Below, one piece after another: positions 26,776-34,721 of a stretch of 64,000 nucleotides of DNA. The translations under genes and the position numbers were made by a program. The stretch's first letter is position 1; each line of letters begins with the position of its first letter. The notes beneath the pieces were generated by a model. That model made no database searches. It worked only from the letters and a program-made list of their open reading frames with translations, and was not told where the DNA came from. The DNA is from Spirochaetaceae bacterium. GTDB taxonomy: Bacteria; Spirochaetota; Spirochaetia; Treponematales; Rectinemataceae. The stretch lies in NCBI GenBank assembly GCA_025358255.1, contig JANYKC010000004.1, forward strand, positions 1 through 64,000, given 5' to 3'.

Positions 26776-28215
26776 ATGGCTACAAAAATTCCTCTCTATG
26801 AGCGCTTTGCGGCTGAGCTCCAGGAGCAGATCGAAGCCGGGACCTTTCCGGAGGGCAGCCGCATTCCGGCCCTGAGGGAATCCGCCGAACAGCATAACTT
26901 GAGCCTTTCGACCATCCTCCAGTCCTACCGCCTCCTCGAGACCCGGGGCATCATCGAGGCCCGCCCCCAATCGGGCTACTATGTCAAATTCCGCCCCAGG
27001 AGCCGCACCCTCGAAGCCGACCCATCCCCCGCCCGCGAGGACCCGACAAGCGTCAATATCGACGACTTCTCCATGCAGCTCTTCCGCGATACCCAGGACC
27101 CCGACTTCGCGAAATTCGGCGCGGCCTCCCCCGACGTCGGGCTCCTCCCCATGGCGAGGCTCAACCGGATCGTGGGGGAATTGGCGCGGGAAGGGGCCTT
27201 CGACCTCGATACCTCCTTCTATCCCGAAGGCACGGAAGCCCTGCGTGTGCCCATTGCCCAGCGCGCCTTCGGCTTCGGCTGCTCCTTCGGGCCGGACGAA
27301 GTCGTGATCACCGCCGGCTGCACGGAAGCCCTCGCCCTGGCCCTCCAGGCCACCTGCGATCCCGGGGACCTGGTGGCCATCGAATCGCCGACCTATTTCG
27401 GCATCCTCCTCATACTCGAGGCACTCCACCTCAAGGCCCTCGAGATACCGACGAACCCCGAGACGGGACTCTCGCTCGAAGCCCTGGAGTTCGCCCTGGA
27501 GAACCATCCGGTCCGTGCGGTGATCGCGATGACCAACTTCTCGAATCCCCTGGGTTCCTGCATGCCGGACGCGAACAAGCACATCCTCGTGGACCTCCTG
27601 GCCCGCAAGGACATCCCCCTCATCGAGAACGACATCTACGGAGAGCTCTACTTCGGGGAAAGGCGGCCGAGCGTAGCCAAGGCTTATGATGCGACCGGCA
27701 ACGTCCTCCTGTGTTCCTCCTTCTCGAAGGACATCTCCCCAGGCTACCGCCTGGGCTGGCTCGCGCCGGGTCGCTGGCTCGAGGATGTCCGGAAACTCAA
27801 GATGGCAATAGGAAGCGGGACGAGTGTCCTTCCCCAGTTGACGATAGCCCGCTACCTCACCAGCGGCGGCTACGACCTGCACTTGCGGAAGATCCGCCGG
27901 GCTTACGCCCAGAAGGTGGCCAGGATGACGCGGGCCATCGAGGAGCACTTTCCGGAAGGCACCCGCATCGCGCGCCCGCAGGGCGGCTACCTGCTCTGGG
28001 TCCGCCTTCCGGCGGGGATCGACTCCATGGTCCTCTACCGCGAGGCGGTGAAATCGCGCATCACCATTGCCCCCGGCTCGATATTCTCCCCCTCGCACAA
28101 GCACACCGACTATGTCCGCCTCTCGGCCGGCGCGTGGTCGGAGAAGACCGAAAAGGACCTGGCCCGCCTCGGGAGGATTGTGCACCGCCTCCTGGCCGAA
28201 GGGAAGGAAGCATGA
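26776..28215 (+). CDS. MocR-type GntR/aminotransferase regulator
   Basis: A 479-residue fusion: a GntR winged helix at residues about 1-75 (TFPEGSRIPALRESAEQHNLSLSTI) and a fold-type-I aminotransferase domain from about 90. The PLP-binding Lys is visible in CSSFSKDISPGYRLGW near residue 317, with ITAGCTEALALAL near 177 and the Asn/Asp pair in FSNPLG and ENDIYGEL. MocR proteins use PLP as a sensing cofactor rather than for catalysis; the regulated amine or vitamin is unknown. The 229-bp gap to the divergent DUF2917 gene contains an ACTATAGT palindrome (26598-26605). Confidence 0.88.
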   Translation: MATKIPLYERFAAELQEQIEAGTFPEGSRIPALRESAEQHNLSLSTILQSYRLLETRGIIEARPQSGYYVKFRPRSRTLEADPSPAREDPTSVNIDDFSMQLFRDTQDPDFAKFGAASPDVGLLPMARLNRIVGELAREGAFDLDTSFYPEGTEALRVPIAQRAFGFGCSFGPDEVVITAGCTEALALALQATCDPGDLVAIESPTYFGILLILEALHLKALEIPTNPETGLSLEALEFALENHPVRAVIAMTNFSNPLGSCMPDANKHILVDLLARKDIPLIENDIYGELYFGERRPSVAKAYDATGNVLLCSSFSKDISPGYRLGWLAPGRWLEDVRKLKMAIGSGTSVLPQLTIARYLTSGGYDLHLRKIRRAYAQKVARMTRAIEEHFPEGTRIARPQGGYLLWVRLPAGIDSMVLYREAVKSRITIAPGSIFSPSHKHTDYVRLSAGAWSEKTEKDLARLGRIVHRLLAEGKEA

Positions 28216-28454
28216 TAGCGAAGCTGGCGCGCTGCCATGTTTTTTCCGGCGCCGGCACCACGCGCAACCTGGCCCAGGCGATCGCCTCTGCGACCCCCCG
28301 CATCATGGACCTCTACCTGCGGCCTCTGGGGAAGCAAGTGCCGCTTGCAGGAGGAGCCAGACCGCGCGCGGCCTTCCTCTCCACCAACGGCATGGTTCGG
28401 GACGCGAAGGCCGCGAGCCGAATCCTCCTTGCCAAAGCCGCGAGCAGATGCTAG
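28212..28454 (+). CDS. Small hypothetical protein, coupled to the MocR gene
   Basis: An 80-codon frame whose ATG overlaps the TGA of the MocR gene (ATGA), a sign of translational coupling. The sequence begins [19 protein letters not shown] and is basic, with no recognised domain or membrane segment. No homology claim is made; it may be spurious. Confidence 0.3.
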   Translation: MIAKLARCHVFSGAGTTRNLAQAIASATPRIMDLYLRPLGKQVPLAGGARPRAAFLSTNGMVRDAKAASRILLAKAASRC

Positions 28455-28518
28455 TCTATTTTGTAATCATTTCATTTCTGTATCGTTTCCAAACTTTACC
28501 AACCAGAGAGGAGAAGCC

Positions 28519-29070
28519 ATGAAAACCTTCGTGTGTTCGGTCTGCGGTTATGTCTTTGAAGGCGCCGAGCCCCCGCCCAAGTGCCCCCAGTGCGGCGCCC
28601 CCAAGGACAAGTTCATCGAAAAGTCCGCCACCGCCGGGGCGGCCTGGGCGGACGAGCACAAGGTCGGCGTGGCGCAGGGCCTGGATGCCGAAGTTGTCCA
28701 GGGACTCAAGGACAACTTCATGGGCGAATGCACCGAGGTCGGCATGTACCTCGCCATGGCCCGCCAGGCGGACCGCGAAGGCCTTCCGGAAGTGGCCGAA
28801 GCCTACAAACGCATCGCCTACGAGGAAGCCGACCACGCCTCCCGGTTCGCCGAGCTCCTGGGCGAAGTGGTCTTCGCCGACACGAAAAGGAACCTCCAGC
28901 TCCGCGCCGACGCCGAAGCGGGCGCCTGCAAAGGCAAGCTCATGCTCGCCAAGCGCGCCAAGGAGCTCGGCTACGACGCGATACACGACACCGTCCACGA
29001 GATGTGCAAGGACGAGGCCCGCCATGGGTCCGCCTTCCGCGGACTCTTGGGGCGGTACTTCCCGAAATAG
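28519..29070 (+). CDS. Reverse rubrerythrin
   Basis: A 183-residue non-haem iron peroxidase. A rubredoxin domain is at the N-terminus ([10 protein letters not shown]...CPQCGAP, residues 5-30), i.e. reversed relative to classical rubrerythrin. The diiron four-helix bundle follows, with ligands in [25 protein letters not shown] and [14 protein letters not shown]. It reduces H2O2 and can support oxygen removal in anaerobes. Strong site AGAGAGGAGAA precedes ATG 28519. A Fur/PerR-like regulator and a hemerythrin follow on the same strand, forming an oxygen-defence group. Confidence 0.9.
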   Translation: MKTFVCSVCGYVFEGAEPPPKCPQCGAPKDKFIEKSATAGAAWADEHKVGVAQGLDAEVVQGLKDNFMGECTEVGMYLAMARQADREGLPEVAEAYKRIAYEEADHASRFAELLGEVVFADTKRNLQLRADAEAGACKGKLMLAKRAKELGYDAIHDTVHEMCKDEARHGSAFRGLLGRYFPK

Positions 29071-29081
29071 CGCATGAGGGC

Positions 29082-29119
29082 CTTTCCAAGGCCCCCTTTC
29101 CAAGGCCCCCTTTCCAAGG
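29082..29119. repeat. 14-bp tandem repeat, 2.7 copies, carrying the perR Shine-Dalgarno
   Basis: CTTTCCAAGGCCCC at 29082-29095 and 29096-29109, and a partial third copy CTTTCCAAGG at 29110-29119. The last AAGGA lies 7 nt before the regulator's ATG, so each unit carries an SD-like AAGG. Confidence 0.85.
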
Positions 29120-29127
29120 ATGGAACG

Positions 29128-29535
29128 ATGAGCGATACGGCTGCACTGCTTTCCGGACGCGGCATTCGGCCTTCCCCGCAGCGGATCCTCATCCTTGATT
29201 TCCTCCGCGGGACCAAGGAGCACCCCTCCGCCGATGCCGTGTACCGGGCTTTGTCGCCGGGATTGCCCACCCTCTCCCGCACCACCGTCTACAACACCCT
29301 GGGCCTTTTCGTGAGGGAGGGCCTTGCCCTGTCCCTGGGCATCGACGGCGTACAGTCGCGTTTCGACGGCGACACGAGCGAACACGGCCATTTCCGCTGC
29401 CGCGCCTGCGGTGGCGTCTACGATTTCCCCGTCAAGGCGGGAGGGATCAGCCCACGCCTGCCGCGGGGCTTCACGGCGGACCTCGTTCAGCTCTATTGTA
29501 TCGGCACGTGTCCGAGCTGCGCCGCGGCGGGCTGA
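29128..29535 (+). CDS. Fur-family regulator, PerR-like
   Basis: A 135-residue Fur-family repressor. The winged helix shows RPSPQRILILDFLRG and SRTTVYNTLGLFVREGL, and the dimerisation domain shows the metal-binding HGHFRCRACGGVYDF plus a second cysteine pair in CIGTCPSC, giving a structural zinc site. The neighbours, reverse rubrerythrin 57 bp upstream and hemerythrin 21 bp downstream, point to a PerR-type peroxide sensor over an iron-uptake Fur, though the diagnostic ligands cannot decide. The ribosome site lies in a tandem repeat. Confidence 0.85.
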   Translation: MSDTAALLSGRGIRPSPQRILILDFLRGTKEHPSADAVYRALSPGLPTLSRTTVYNTLGLFVREGLALSLGIDGVQSRFDGDTSEHGHFRCRACGGVYDFPVKAGGISPRLPRGFTADLVQLYCIGTCPSCAAAG

Positions 29536-29556
29536 AGCGGACAACAGGGACGTGCA

Positions 29557-29958
29557 ATGGGATTCATCGAATGGACCGAGGCCCTCAGCGTGGGCATTCC
29601 ACAGATCGACGCGCAGCACCGTGTCCTCGTCGAGAAGATCAACCGGCTGGACGAAGCCCGCCTGGCGATGAAGGACAAGCGCTTCCTGGGCGACATAGTC
29701 CGGGAGCTGGACAGCTATTCGAAGGAGCATTTCGCGCTCGAGGAAAGGCTTTTCGACGAATTCGCCTACCCCGGCTCCATGGTCCACAAGGCCGAACATG
29801 CGGCCTTCGTCGCCAAGGTGGCCGAGTTCGAGCTGGCCTTCGCGGTCGGCAAGGCCGAGGTGGGCGAGGAGCTCCTCGGCTTCCTGCGGACCTGGCTCAC
29901 CAGCCACATCGCCTTCTCTGACAAGAAGTACCGGCCCTACCTGAAAAGGAAGCCCTGA
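29557..29958 (+). CDS. Bacteriohemerythrin
   Basis: A 133-residue single-domain hemerythrin binding O2 at a diiron site. The ligand series is complete: His in IDAQHRVLVE near residue 22, the H-x3-E in KEHFALEE near 58, H-x3-H in HKAEHAAF near 77, and H-x4-D in SHIAFSDKKY near 120. It probably stores or scavenges O2 for detoxification by neighbouring rubrerythrin. Same strand and 21 bp after the Fur-family gene. Confidence 0.9.
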   Translation: MGFIEWTEALSVGIPQIDAQHRVLVEKINRLDEARLAMKDKRFLGDIVRELDSYSKEHFALEERLFDEFAYPGSMVHKAEHAAFVAKVAEFELAFAVGKAEVGEELLGFLRTWLTSHIAFSDKKYRPYLKRKP

Positions 29959-30141
29959 CCCAAGATGGGAAGGGGGCCCGGAGGCATATACCCGGTAAGT
30001 GCCCAGCCGGCACAATCTCGATTTTTGCCCGCCCGGGCGGATGGCCGCTCCTGTATCCCTCCCATGCTATATTGTTGAGCCCGCCCCATTGGGCGGCTAA
30101 AAGCCTGGATGAAGCCCCGATGGGCAGGAAAGTGGGTCGGA

Positions 30142-31395
30142 ATGGAAAAGAGCGGCTATCGAGTCTACGGAAGGCGCTGGATTGTCCTTGCCGCCTACAT
30201 GCTGGTCAACCTTACGGTCCAGCTCCTATGGATAGCGTACGCACCCATCACGGGGGCCGCGGCGGTCTTCTACCACGTATCGGAGTTGCAGATTGGCTTC
30301 CTGGCGATGGTCTTCATGATCGCCTTCGTGCCGCTCTCCATCCCCATATCCTGGCTTATCGACCGCTTCGGCTTCTATCCCATGGTCGTCCTTGGCTCGG
30401 TGATCTTCGCTGCCTGCGGAATAGTGCGCGGGCTGGCCCATGACAGCTTCGGCCTCGTCCTCGTGGCGAGCATCGGCATGGCGGCCGCCCAGCCCTTCTT
30501 CCTCAACTCGTGGACCAAGGTCTCGGCCCTTTGGTTCCCCTCGGGCGAAAGGGCCACGGCGGTCGGCCTCATCACCCTGGCAAACCTTGTCGGCACCGCT
30601 ATCGGCCTCGTCCTCACGCCAATGCTGGCGACGGGCAGGACGATACCCCAGGTCCAGCTCATGTATGGCGTGACCGCCTCGGTGACTGCCCTCATATTCA
30701 TCGCCTTCGGCAAGGAAAAACCGGCGACTCCACCCGACGCCTCGGCGGAGGCGGAAAGGGCCCTGATGCTCGACGGCCTCAAGAACGCCCTCAAGATGAA
30801 GCACTTCCGACGCTATCTCGCGATCGCCTTTGTCGGCTTTGGCATCTTCAACGGCATCACCACCTGGGTTGAGAGCATTGTGCGCCCGCGGGGCCTCGAC
30901 TCGGAGCAGGCCGGCCTCCTGGGGGCCATCATGCTCGTGGCGGGCGTCATCGGCTCGGTCATCCTGCCCGCCCTCTCGGACAAGTTCGGCAAGAGGCGCC
31001 CCTTCATCGTCCTGGGCATAGTCGGCTCGATACCTGGCCTCATAGGGCTTGCCCTCACCCAGACCTTCCCCCTCCTGGCGGCGTCGAGCTTTGTCCTCGG
31101 CTTCTTCCTCGTCTCGGTCTTCCCGACCGGGACCCAGTACGCCTCGGAGATCGCCCTTCCCACCCCTGAAGGCACCTCGAACGGCCTGATCTCCCTCGCG
31201 GGCCAGGTATCAGTCGTCCTCGTCTACGCCATGGAGCCCCTCAGACGGCTTACGGGCTCCTCGGCCCTCCCCCTCCTGTGTTTCGTCGCGCTCCTATTCG
31301 TGATCCTGGCCCTCGCCCTCACTCTGAAGGAACCCGCCTGGATCAAGACCGATCGGGAGAAGCATCAGGGACTGTCGCCAAGCTCCTCGGGATGA
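30142..31395 (+). CDS. MFS transporter
   Basis: A 417-residue major-facilitator protein with 12 predicted membrane segments. The loop 2-3 signature is ISWLIDRFGFYPMVV near residue 75, and the central cytoplasmic loop (KEKPATPPDASAEAERALM) separates the halves. The repeated signature LSDKFGKRRPF occurs in the second half. It resembles the FLVCR-like branch, but substrate cannot be assigned. ATG 30142 with AGGAAA 10 nt upstream is preferred over ATG 30109. It stands alone between hemerythrin and thioredoxin. Confidence 0.8.
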   Translation: MEKSGYRVYGRRWIVLAAYMLVNLTVQLLWIAYAPITGAAAVFYHVSELQIGFLAMVFMIAFVPLSIPISWLIDRFGFYPMVVLGSVIFAACGIVRGLAHDSFGLVLVASIGMAAAQPFFLNSWTKVSALWFPSGERATAVGLITLANLVGTAIGLVLTPMLATGRTIPQVQLMYGVTASVTALIFIAFGKEKPATPPDASAEAERALMLDGLKNALKMKHFRRYLAIAFVGFGIFNGITTWVESIVRPRGLDSEQAGLLGAIMLVAGVIGSVILPALSDKFGKRRPFIVLGIVGSIPGLIGLALTQTFPLLAASSFVLGFFLVSVFPTGTQYASEIALPTPEGTSNGLISLAGQVSVVLVYAMEPLRRLTGSSALPLLCFVALLFVILALALTLKEPAWIKTDREKHQGLSPSSSG

Positions 31396-31437
31396 AAGCC
31401 GGCGCTGCCGTCGCGGGGGAAAAGAAACAACTTGCCT

Positions 31438-31467
31438 TTGACGAGCCCCGTTGATGTGCCGTATATT
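31438..31467 (+). promoter_or_regulatory. Sigma-70-type promoter for thioredoxin gene
   Basis: TTGACG (31438-31443), 18-bp spacer, TATATT (31462-31467); the expected start leaves a leader of about 50 nt to the ATG at 31524, which has GAGGAGA. Confidence 0.6.
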
Positions 31468-31523
31468 CTTCGGGATGCCACGTAGAGAAAGCCCTGAAGC
31501 CAGAAGCCCCTCGAGGAGACAGC

Positions 31524-31847
31524 ATGAGCTCTGAAACAATCATAACCAACGCCAATTTCGAAGCCGAAGTGGCGGCATCCGAGATGCCCGTCCTCGTGGA
31601 CTTCTGGGCGGAATGGTGCATGCCCTGCCGCATGATAGCTCCCTCCGTCGAGCAGCTGGCCCAGACCTATGCCGGGAAGCTGAAGGTCGGCACGGTCAAT
31701 GTCGACGCTGAACCCGACTTGGCCAATCGTTTTGGCATCGTTTCCATCCCTACCCTCCTCGTGTTCAAGGGCGGGGAGATGGTCAGGCAGAAGCTCGGTG
31801 CCTTGCCCAAGCACGAGATAGAGGCCCTCTTCAAGGACCTCGTCTAG
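31524..31847 (+). CDS. trxA: Thioredoxin
   Basis: A 107-residue thioredoxin with WAEWCMPCRM near residue 32, so the active site is C-M-P-C instead of the common C-G-P-C. The conserved cis-Pro is in FGIVSIPTLLVFKGGE near 75. Cytoplasmic disulphide reductase. Gene is monocistronic with its own promoter; it is convergent with the lipoprotein gene, 6 bp apart. Confidence 0.9.
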   Translation: MSSETIITNANFEAEVAASEMPVLVDFWAEWCMPCRMIAPSVEQLAQTYAGKLKVGTVNVDAEPDLANRFGIVSIPTLLVFKGGEMVRQKLGALPKHEIEALFKDLV

Positions 31848-31853
31848 TCCGGG

Positions 31854-32915
31854 CTAATTGGCCTTTCCCGGGCTTTGGCCACCGCTCGCGGAAAGGCCCC
31901 ATGACAAGGGTCCCCCCCGGTGGTCCAACCTGATGAGGGAACGGGAGCTCGACGGCTTCCAGCGGTAGGCGTCCTCGAAACGCGGCGCCCCGCCCTCCGC
32001 TTGCCAGCTTCCGCCCTTCTTCAGCTCCATCGCAAGGTCCATGAGCTTGCCCTCGGGAATAGGGCCTGCCTTGGCCTCCTCCGCGTAAAAAAAGCTGTCG
32101 CAAACCTCGGCCCCGGGCCTTTGCCTAATCACCACGATGCCGGTGGCATCGGGCAGGCCCCCCAAGGCTGTAAAAAAATCGCGCCCCGCGTCGGTCGCGT
32201 CGACGGCCTTGGCCAGCCCAAGTCCGGTTCCGACCTCGTCCAGCTCCGTCGAAAGGCCTTCGGGGGCAAGGTGGACGACAAGGAAGTCACCGGCCTTGAT
32301 GGTCGCAGGCGGCAAGCGGAAGCTCAGGACTTTCACGCTGCTGGCCCAGGAAAGCTCAACCCCGCCGGAATTGCCTGCCGACAAGGCAAGGAGCTCCACA
32401 AAGTCCCGATGGGGATTGCTCTTGGACGAGTTCTTCGAGGTCTGGATCTCCGAAAGGACAAGCTCAGGCGGCTTGGGATTGTAGCCGCAAAAAGAGAGGA
32501 GGAATCCGGTCCGATTGCCCTTTTCGTCCTCGACCTCGCCGGTCAGGCGGTACTCGGCCCCGGGGTCCAGGGCCGGAGAAAAGGCGAGGGTAAGCTCGCT
32601 TGCAGGCGCTGCGGAGACAGCGTTGACTTCCGGAAAAGCCGCGGCCTTGGCCGCCCTGCCCGCGGACGAGCGCGCAGCGGTTCCCGGCAATCCCTTTCCA
32701 ACTCCCGACTCGAGCCAGAAGGTGGAATCGACCGCTTTCACCGCCTCATCGAAGCCAAGGACATAGGTCGACTCATCCACGGGGCCGGCCTTGAGGAGGG
32801 AGGGCGGTTTCATGTCGGACTTGGGAAGGATGCTCTCGACCACGACGGGGGCGCAGGAAAAAAGCGCCAGGCCTAGGGTCAGGCCGAGGGGAACCAGGGG
32901 GAGGAAGACGGCCAT
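31854..32915 (-). CDS. Putative lipoprotein with LTD-like domain
   Basis: A 353-residue protein. The signal peptide ends in a lipobox (ALFSC, Cys near residue 20), so it should be lipidated and membrane-anchored. The first half resembles a bacterial Ig/adhesin-like module (DPGAEYRLTGEVEDEKGN). From about residue 155, ELVLSEIQTS...RDFVELLAL resembles the lamin-tail domain found in secreted bacterial proteins. Start ATG 32915 has AAAGGAGG upstream. Function unknown; surface or periplasmic location is inferred from the lipobox. Confidence 0.7.
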   Translation of the reverse strand: MAVFLPLVPLGLTLGLALFSCAPVVVESILPKSDMKPPSLLKAGPVDESTYVLGFDEAVKAVDSTFWLESGVGKGLPGTAARSSAGRAAKAAAFPEVNAVSAAPASELTLAFSPALDPGAEYRLTGEVEDEKGNRTGFLLSFCGYNPKPPELVLSEIQTSKNSSKSNPHRDFVELLALSAGNSGGVELSWASSVKVLSFRLPPATIKAGDFLVVHLAPEGLSTELDEVGTGLGLAKAVDATDAGRDFFTALGGLPDATGIVVIRQRPGAEVCDSFFYAEEAKAGPIPEGKLMDLAMELKKGGSWQAEGGAPRFEDAYRWKPSSSRSLIRLDHRGGPLSWGLSASGGQSPGKAN

Positions 32916-32992
32916 GCGGGCCTCCTTTGGCCATTCAACGCACGGATCCTGCATCCCCGATTGAAGCCGGCGGCCTGGAACGGCCGGCGGCC

Positions 32993-33022
32993 TTGTCCGC
33001 GGCAAGTCCGGACGGCTATAGT
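32993..33022 (+). promoter_or_regulatory. Promoter giving a leaderless rpiB mRNA
   Basis: TTGTCC (32993-32998), 18-bp spacer, TATAGT (33017-33022). Only 6 nt separate the -10 from the ATG at 33029, so the start site should fall on the A of ATG; no Shine-Dalgarno sequence is present. Confidence 0.5.
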
Positions 33023-33028
33023 GGAACC

Positions 33029-33463
33029 ATGCATATAGTGATAGCCAACGACCACGGGGCTGTGGCCCTCAAGCAGGAGATCCTGGAGCACCTCGTCCGC
33101 GCCGGACATGAGGTGAAAAACCTGGGGGTGAACGATGAGACCTCCGTCGACTACCCGGACATGGCGATAAAGGCCACGGACGAGTACAATAAGGGCGGCT
33201 ATGACCTGGGCATCCTGTGCTGCGGCTCGGGCATCGGCATTTCCATAGCGGCGAACAAGGTCTCCGGCATCCGCTGCGCCCAGGTCTTCGATCTCTTCAC
33301 CGCGGAGATCTGCAGGCGGCACAATGACGCCAATTTCATTTCCTTGGGCGGGCGCGTGGACTATGCCGTCCCCGTCACCGCGATGGTGGACGCCTTCCTC
33401 GCCGCGCCTTTCGAGGGCGGCCGGCACCAGAGGCGCGTGGACAAGCTCGACGCGATGTGCTAG
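33029..33463 (+). CDS. rpiB: Ribose-5-phosphate isomerase B family
   Basis: A 144-residue RpiB/LacAB-family isomerase interconverting ribose-5-P and ribulose-5-P. Family features are IANDHGAVALKQ near residue 4, the active-site Cys in GILCCGSGIGISIAANK near 66, RCAQVFDLFTAEICRRHNDANFISLGGR near 85 and the C-terminal phosphate-binding GGRHQRRV. The start coincides with the predicted transcription start. Ends 4 bp into the convergent DUF218 gene. Confidence 0.9.
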   Translation: MHIVIANDHGAVALKQEILEHLVRAGHEVKNLGVNDETSVDYPDMAIKATDEYNKGGYDLGILCCGSGIGISIAANKVSGIRCAQVFDLFTAEICRRHNDANFISLGGRVDYAVPVTAMVDAFLAAPFEGGRHQRRVDKLDAMC

Positions 33464-34251
33464 GGGCCGACGCCCAGGCCCGAGGCGACCCGGTATCCGA
33501 CAAGGCCCAGGTATTCATGCAGGGCCTTCCACGAATTGCCGAAGGCCGCCGAGGTGGGAAGGAAATCGGCGATGACGGGCCGTGAACGCCCCGCCTTGTA
33601 GTCGGTGGGAGCGGGAAGGACCTTCATGCCGTAGCGCCGGAAGGACAGGACCGACCTCGGCATATGGTAGGCCGAGGTGACAAGGACCACTTCGCGCGGC
33701 CCGAATTTCGCGGCTATGTTGCGCGCGTTCTCGAGGGTCGTCCGGCTTTCCCCTTCGTATTCGCTCTTGATGGTCATCTCGTTCTCGACAAGGAAGCGCC
33801 GCGCCGCCTCCGCTTCGCTCTCCACCTCGCGCCCGTCGAATACACGCCCTCCCGTGAAGGCGAGCGGAAGGCCGGACGCAAGTGCGATGCGATAGCCGTA
33901 CATGAGGCGCTTCACGGGCTCCTCACCTAGGCTCGCCTTCATCCCTTCCTCGGGCGAGCGCTCGACGTAGCCTCCCCCGAGCACGACAACCAGCCTCCCA
34001 TCGCTTGCGGTTCCGGCCTCCGCCATCGAGCGGAGGGGGGCATGCCGGTCCTCGAGGGGCCGGATGAGGGCGTCGGACACGACGCGCAGGGAGAGGGCGG
34101 TGAGGAGGACCAGGGCACCCAGGGACAGGACGGCCCCCGCCCTTTTCTTGCCCGCGAGGAAAAGGATGGTCGAGGCAAGGAAGGCCAGGATGAGGACGGC
34201 GGGGGGAAGGACGAGGAAGGTCACAAGCTTCGAGATGAAGAACATCGTCAT
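33460..34251 (-). CDS. DUF218 (YdcF/ElyC-like) membrane protein
   Basis: A 263-residue protein with two N-terminal membrane helices (residues about 5-30 and 36-58) and a DUF218 domain. It shows LVVVLGGGYV near residue 87, FTGGRVFDG near 133, YEGESRTTLENARN near 165 and VLVTSAYHMPRSVLSFRRYG near 188. ElyC-type members influence envelope polysaccharide assembly; the biochemical activity is not established. Its ATG overlaps the end of the thioesterase gene, so they are co-expressed. Confidence 0.8.
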   Translation of the reverse strand: MTMFFISKLVTFLVLPPAVLILAFLASTILFLAGKKRAGAVLSLGALVLLTALSLRVVSDALIRPLEDRHAPLRSMAEAGTASDGRLVVVLGGGYVERSPEEGMKASLGEEPVKRLMYGYRIALASGLPLAFTGGRVFDGREVESEAEAARRFLVENEMTIKSEYEGESRTTLENARNIAAKFGPREVVLVTSAYHMPRSVLSFRRYGMKVLPAPTDYKAGRSRPVIADFLPTSAAFGNSWKALHEYLGLVGYRVASGLGVGP

Positions 34252-34688
34252 GCCTTGGTGGCGAGGGAGTCCACGACATCGCTAGCGAGGGCGGCCACGA
34301 CATCGCTAGGGACCGGGACAGGCCTGCCCCCGCGGGTCATGGCCACGACAAAGCGGGCCGATGAGGCTTCACGGCCACCGGCTTTCATGATCACCTCCTC
34401 GAAGACCAGCTTGAGCCTTCCCTCGCGGCAGGCCCGCACCCGGACCGTAAAGCGGTCACCCGAGCGCAGAGACTCGCGATAGTCGATCTCGGCATGGTAG
34501 ACGACGGAGTCGAGGCCACGCGCGTGCATCGCGGCGAAATCGAGGCCCCGGCTATGGATGAAAGCGTGCCGCGCGTGCTCGTAATAATGGAAATAGTTGG
34601 CGTTGTTTACGATGCCCTGGATGTCGAGCTCGTAGTCCCTCACCTCGAGGGGAAGCTCGAACCAGGGCAGGTTGCTGTCGGCGTGCAT
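34248..34688 (-). CDS. Acyl-CoA thioesterase, 4HBT hot-dog fold
   Basis: A 146-residue hot-dog thioesterase. The catalytic segment is VRDYELDIQGIVNNANYFHYYEHARHAF near residue 18 (Asp of the 4HBT type), followed by VVYHAEIDYRESLRSGDRF. It hydrolyses an acyl-CoA. The C-terminal 16 residues are two near-identical eight-residue units produced by a 24-bp tandem duplication. ATG 34688 lies 7 nt from a TATGCT -10 box with no Shine-Dalgarno, another leaderless candidate. Confidence 0.8.
   Translation of the reverse strand: MHADSNLPWFELPLEVRDYELDIQGIVNNANYFHYYEHARHAFIHSRGLDFAAMHARGLDSVVYHAEIDYRESLRSGDRFTVRVRACREGRLKLVFEEVIMKAGGREASSARFVVAMTRGGRPVPVPSDVVAALASDVVDSLATKA
34261..34308. repeat. 24-bp in-frame tandem duplication in thioesterase gene
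   Basis: Copies at 34261-34284 and 34285-34308 differ at two positions. They encode SDVVAALA and SDVVDSLA at the protein's C-terminus. Confidence 0.8.
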
Positions 34689-34721
34689 GACAGCCAGCAT
34701 ATCACGGCCTGCGGAAAATGG

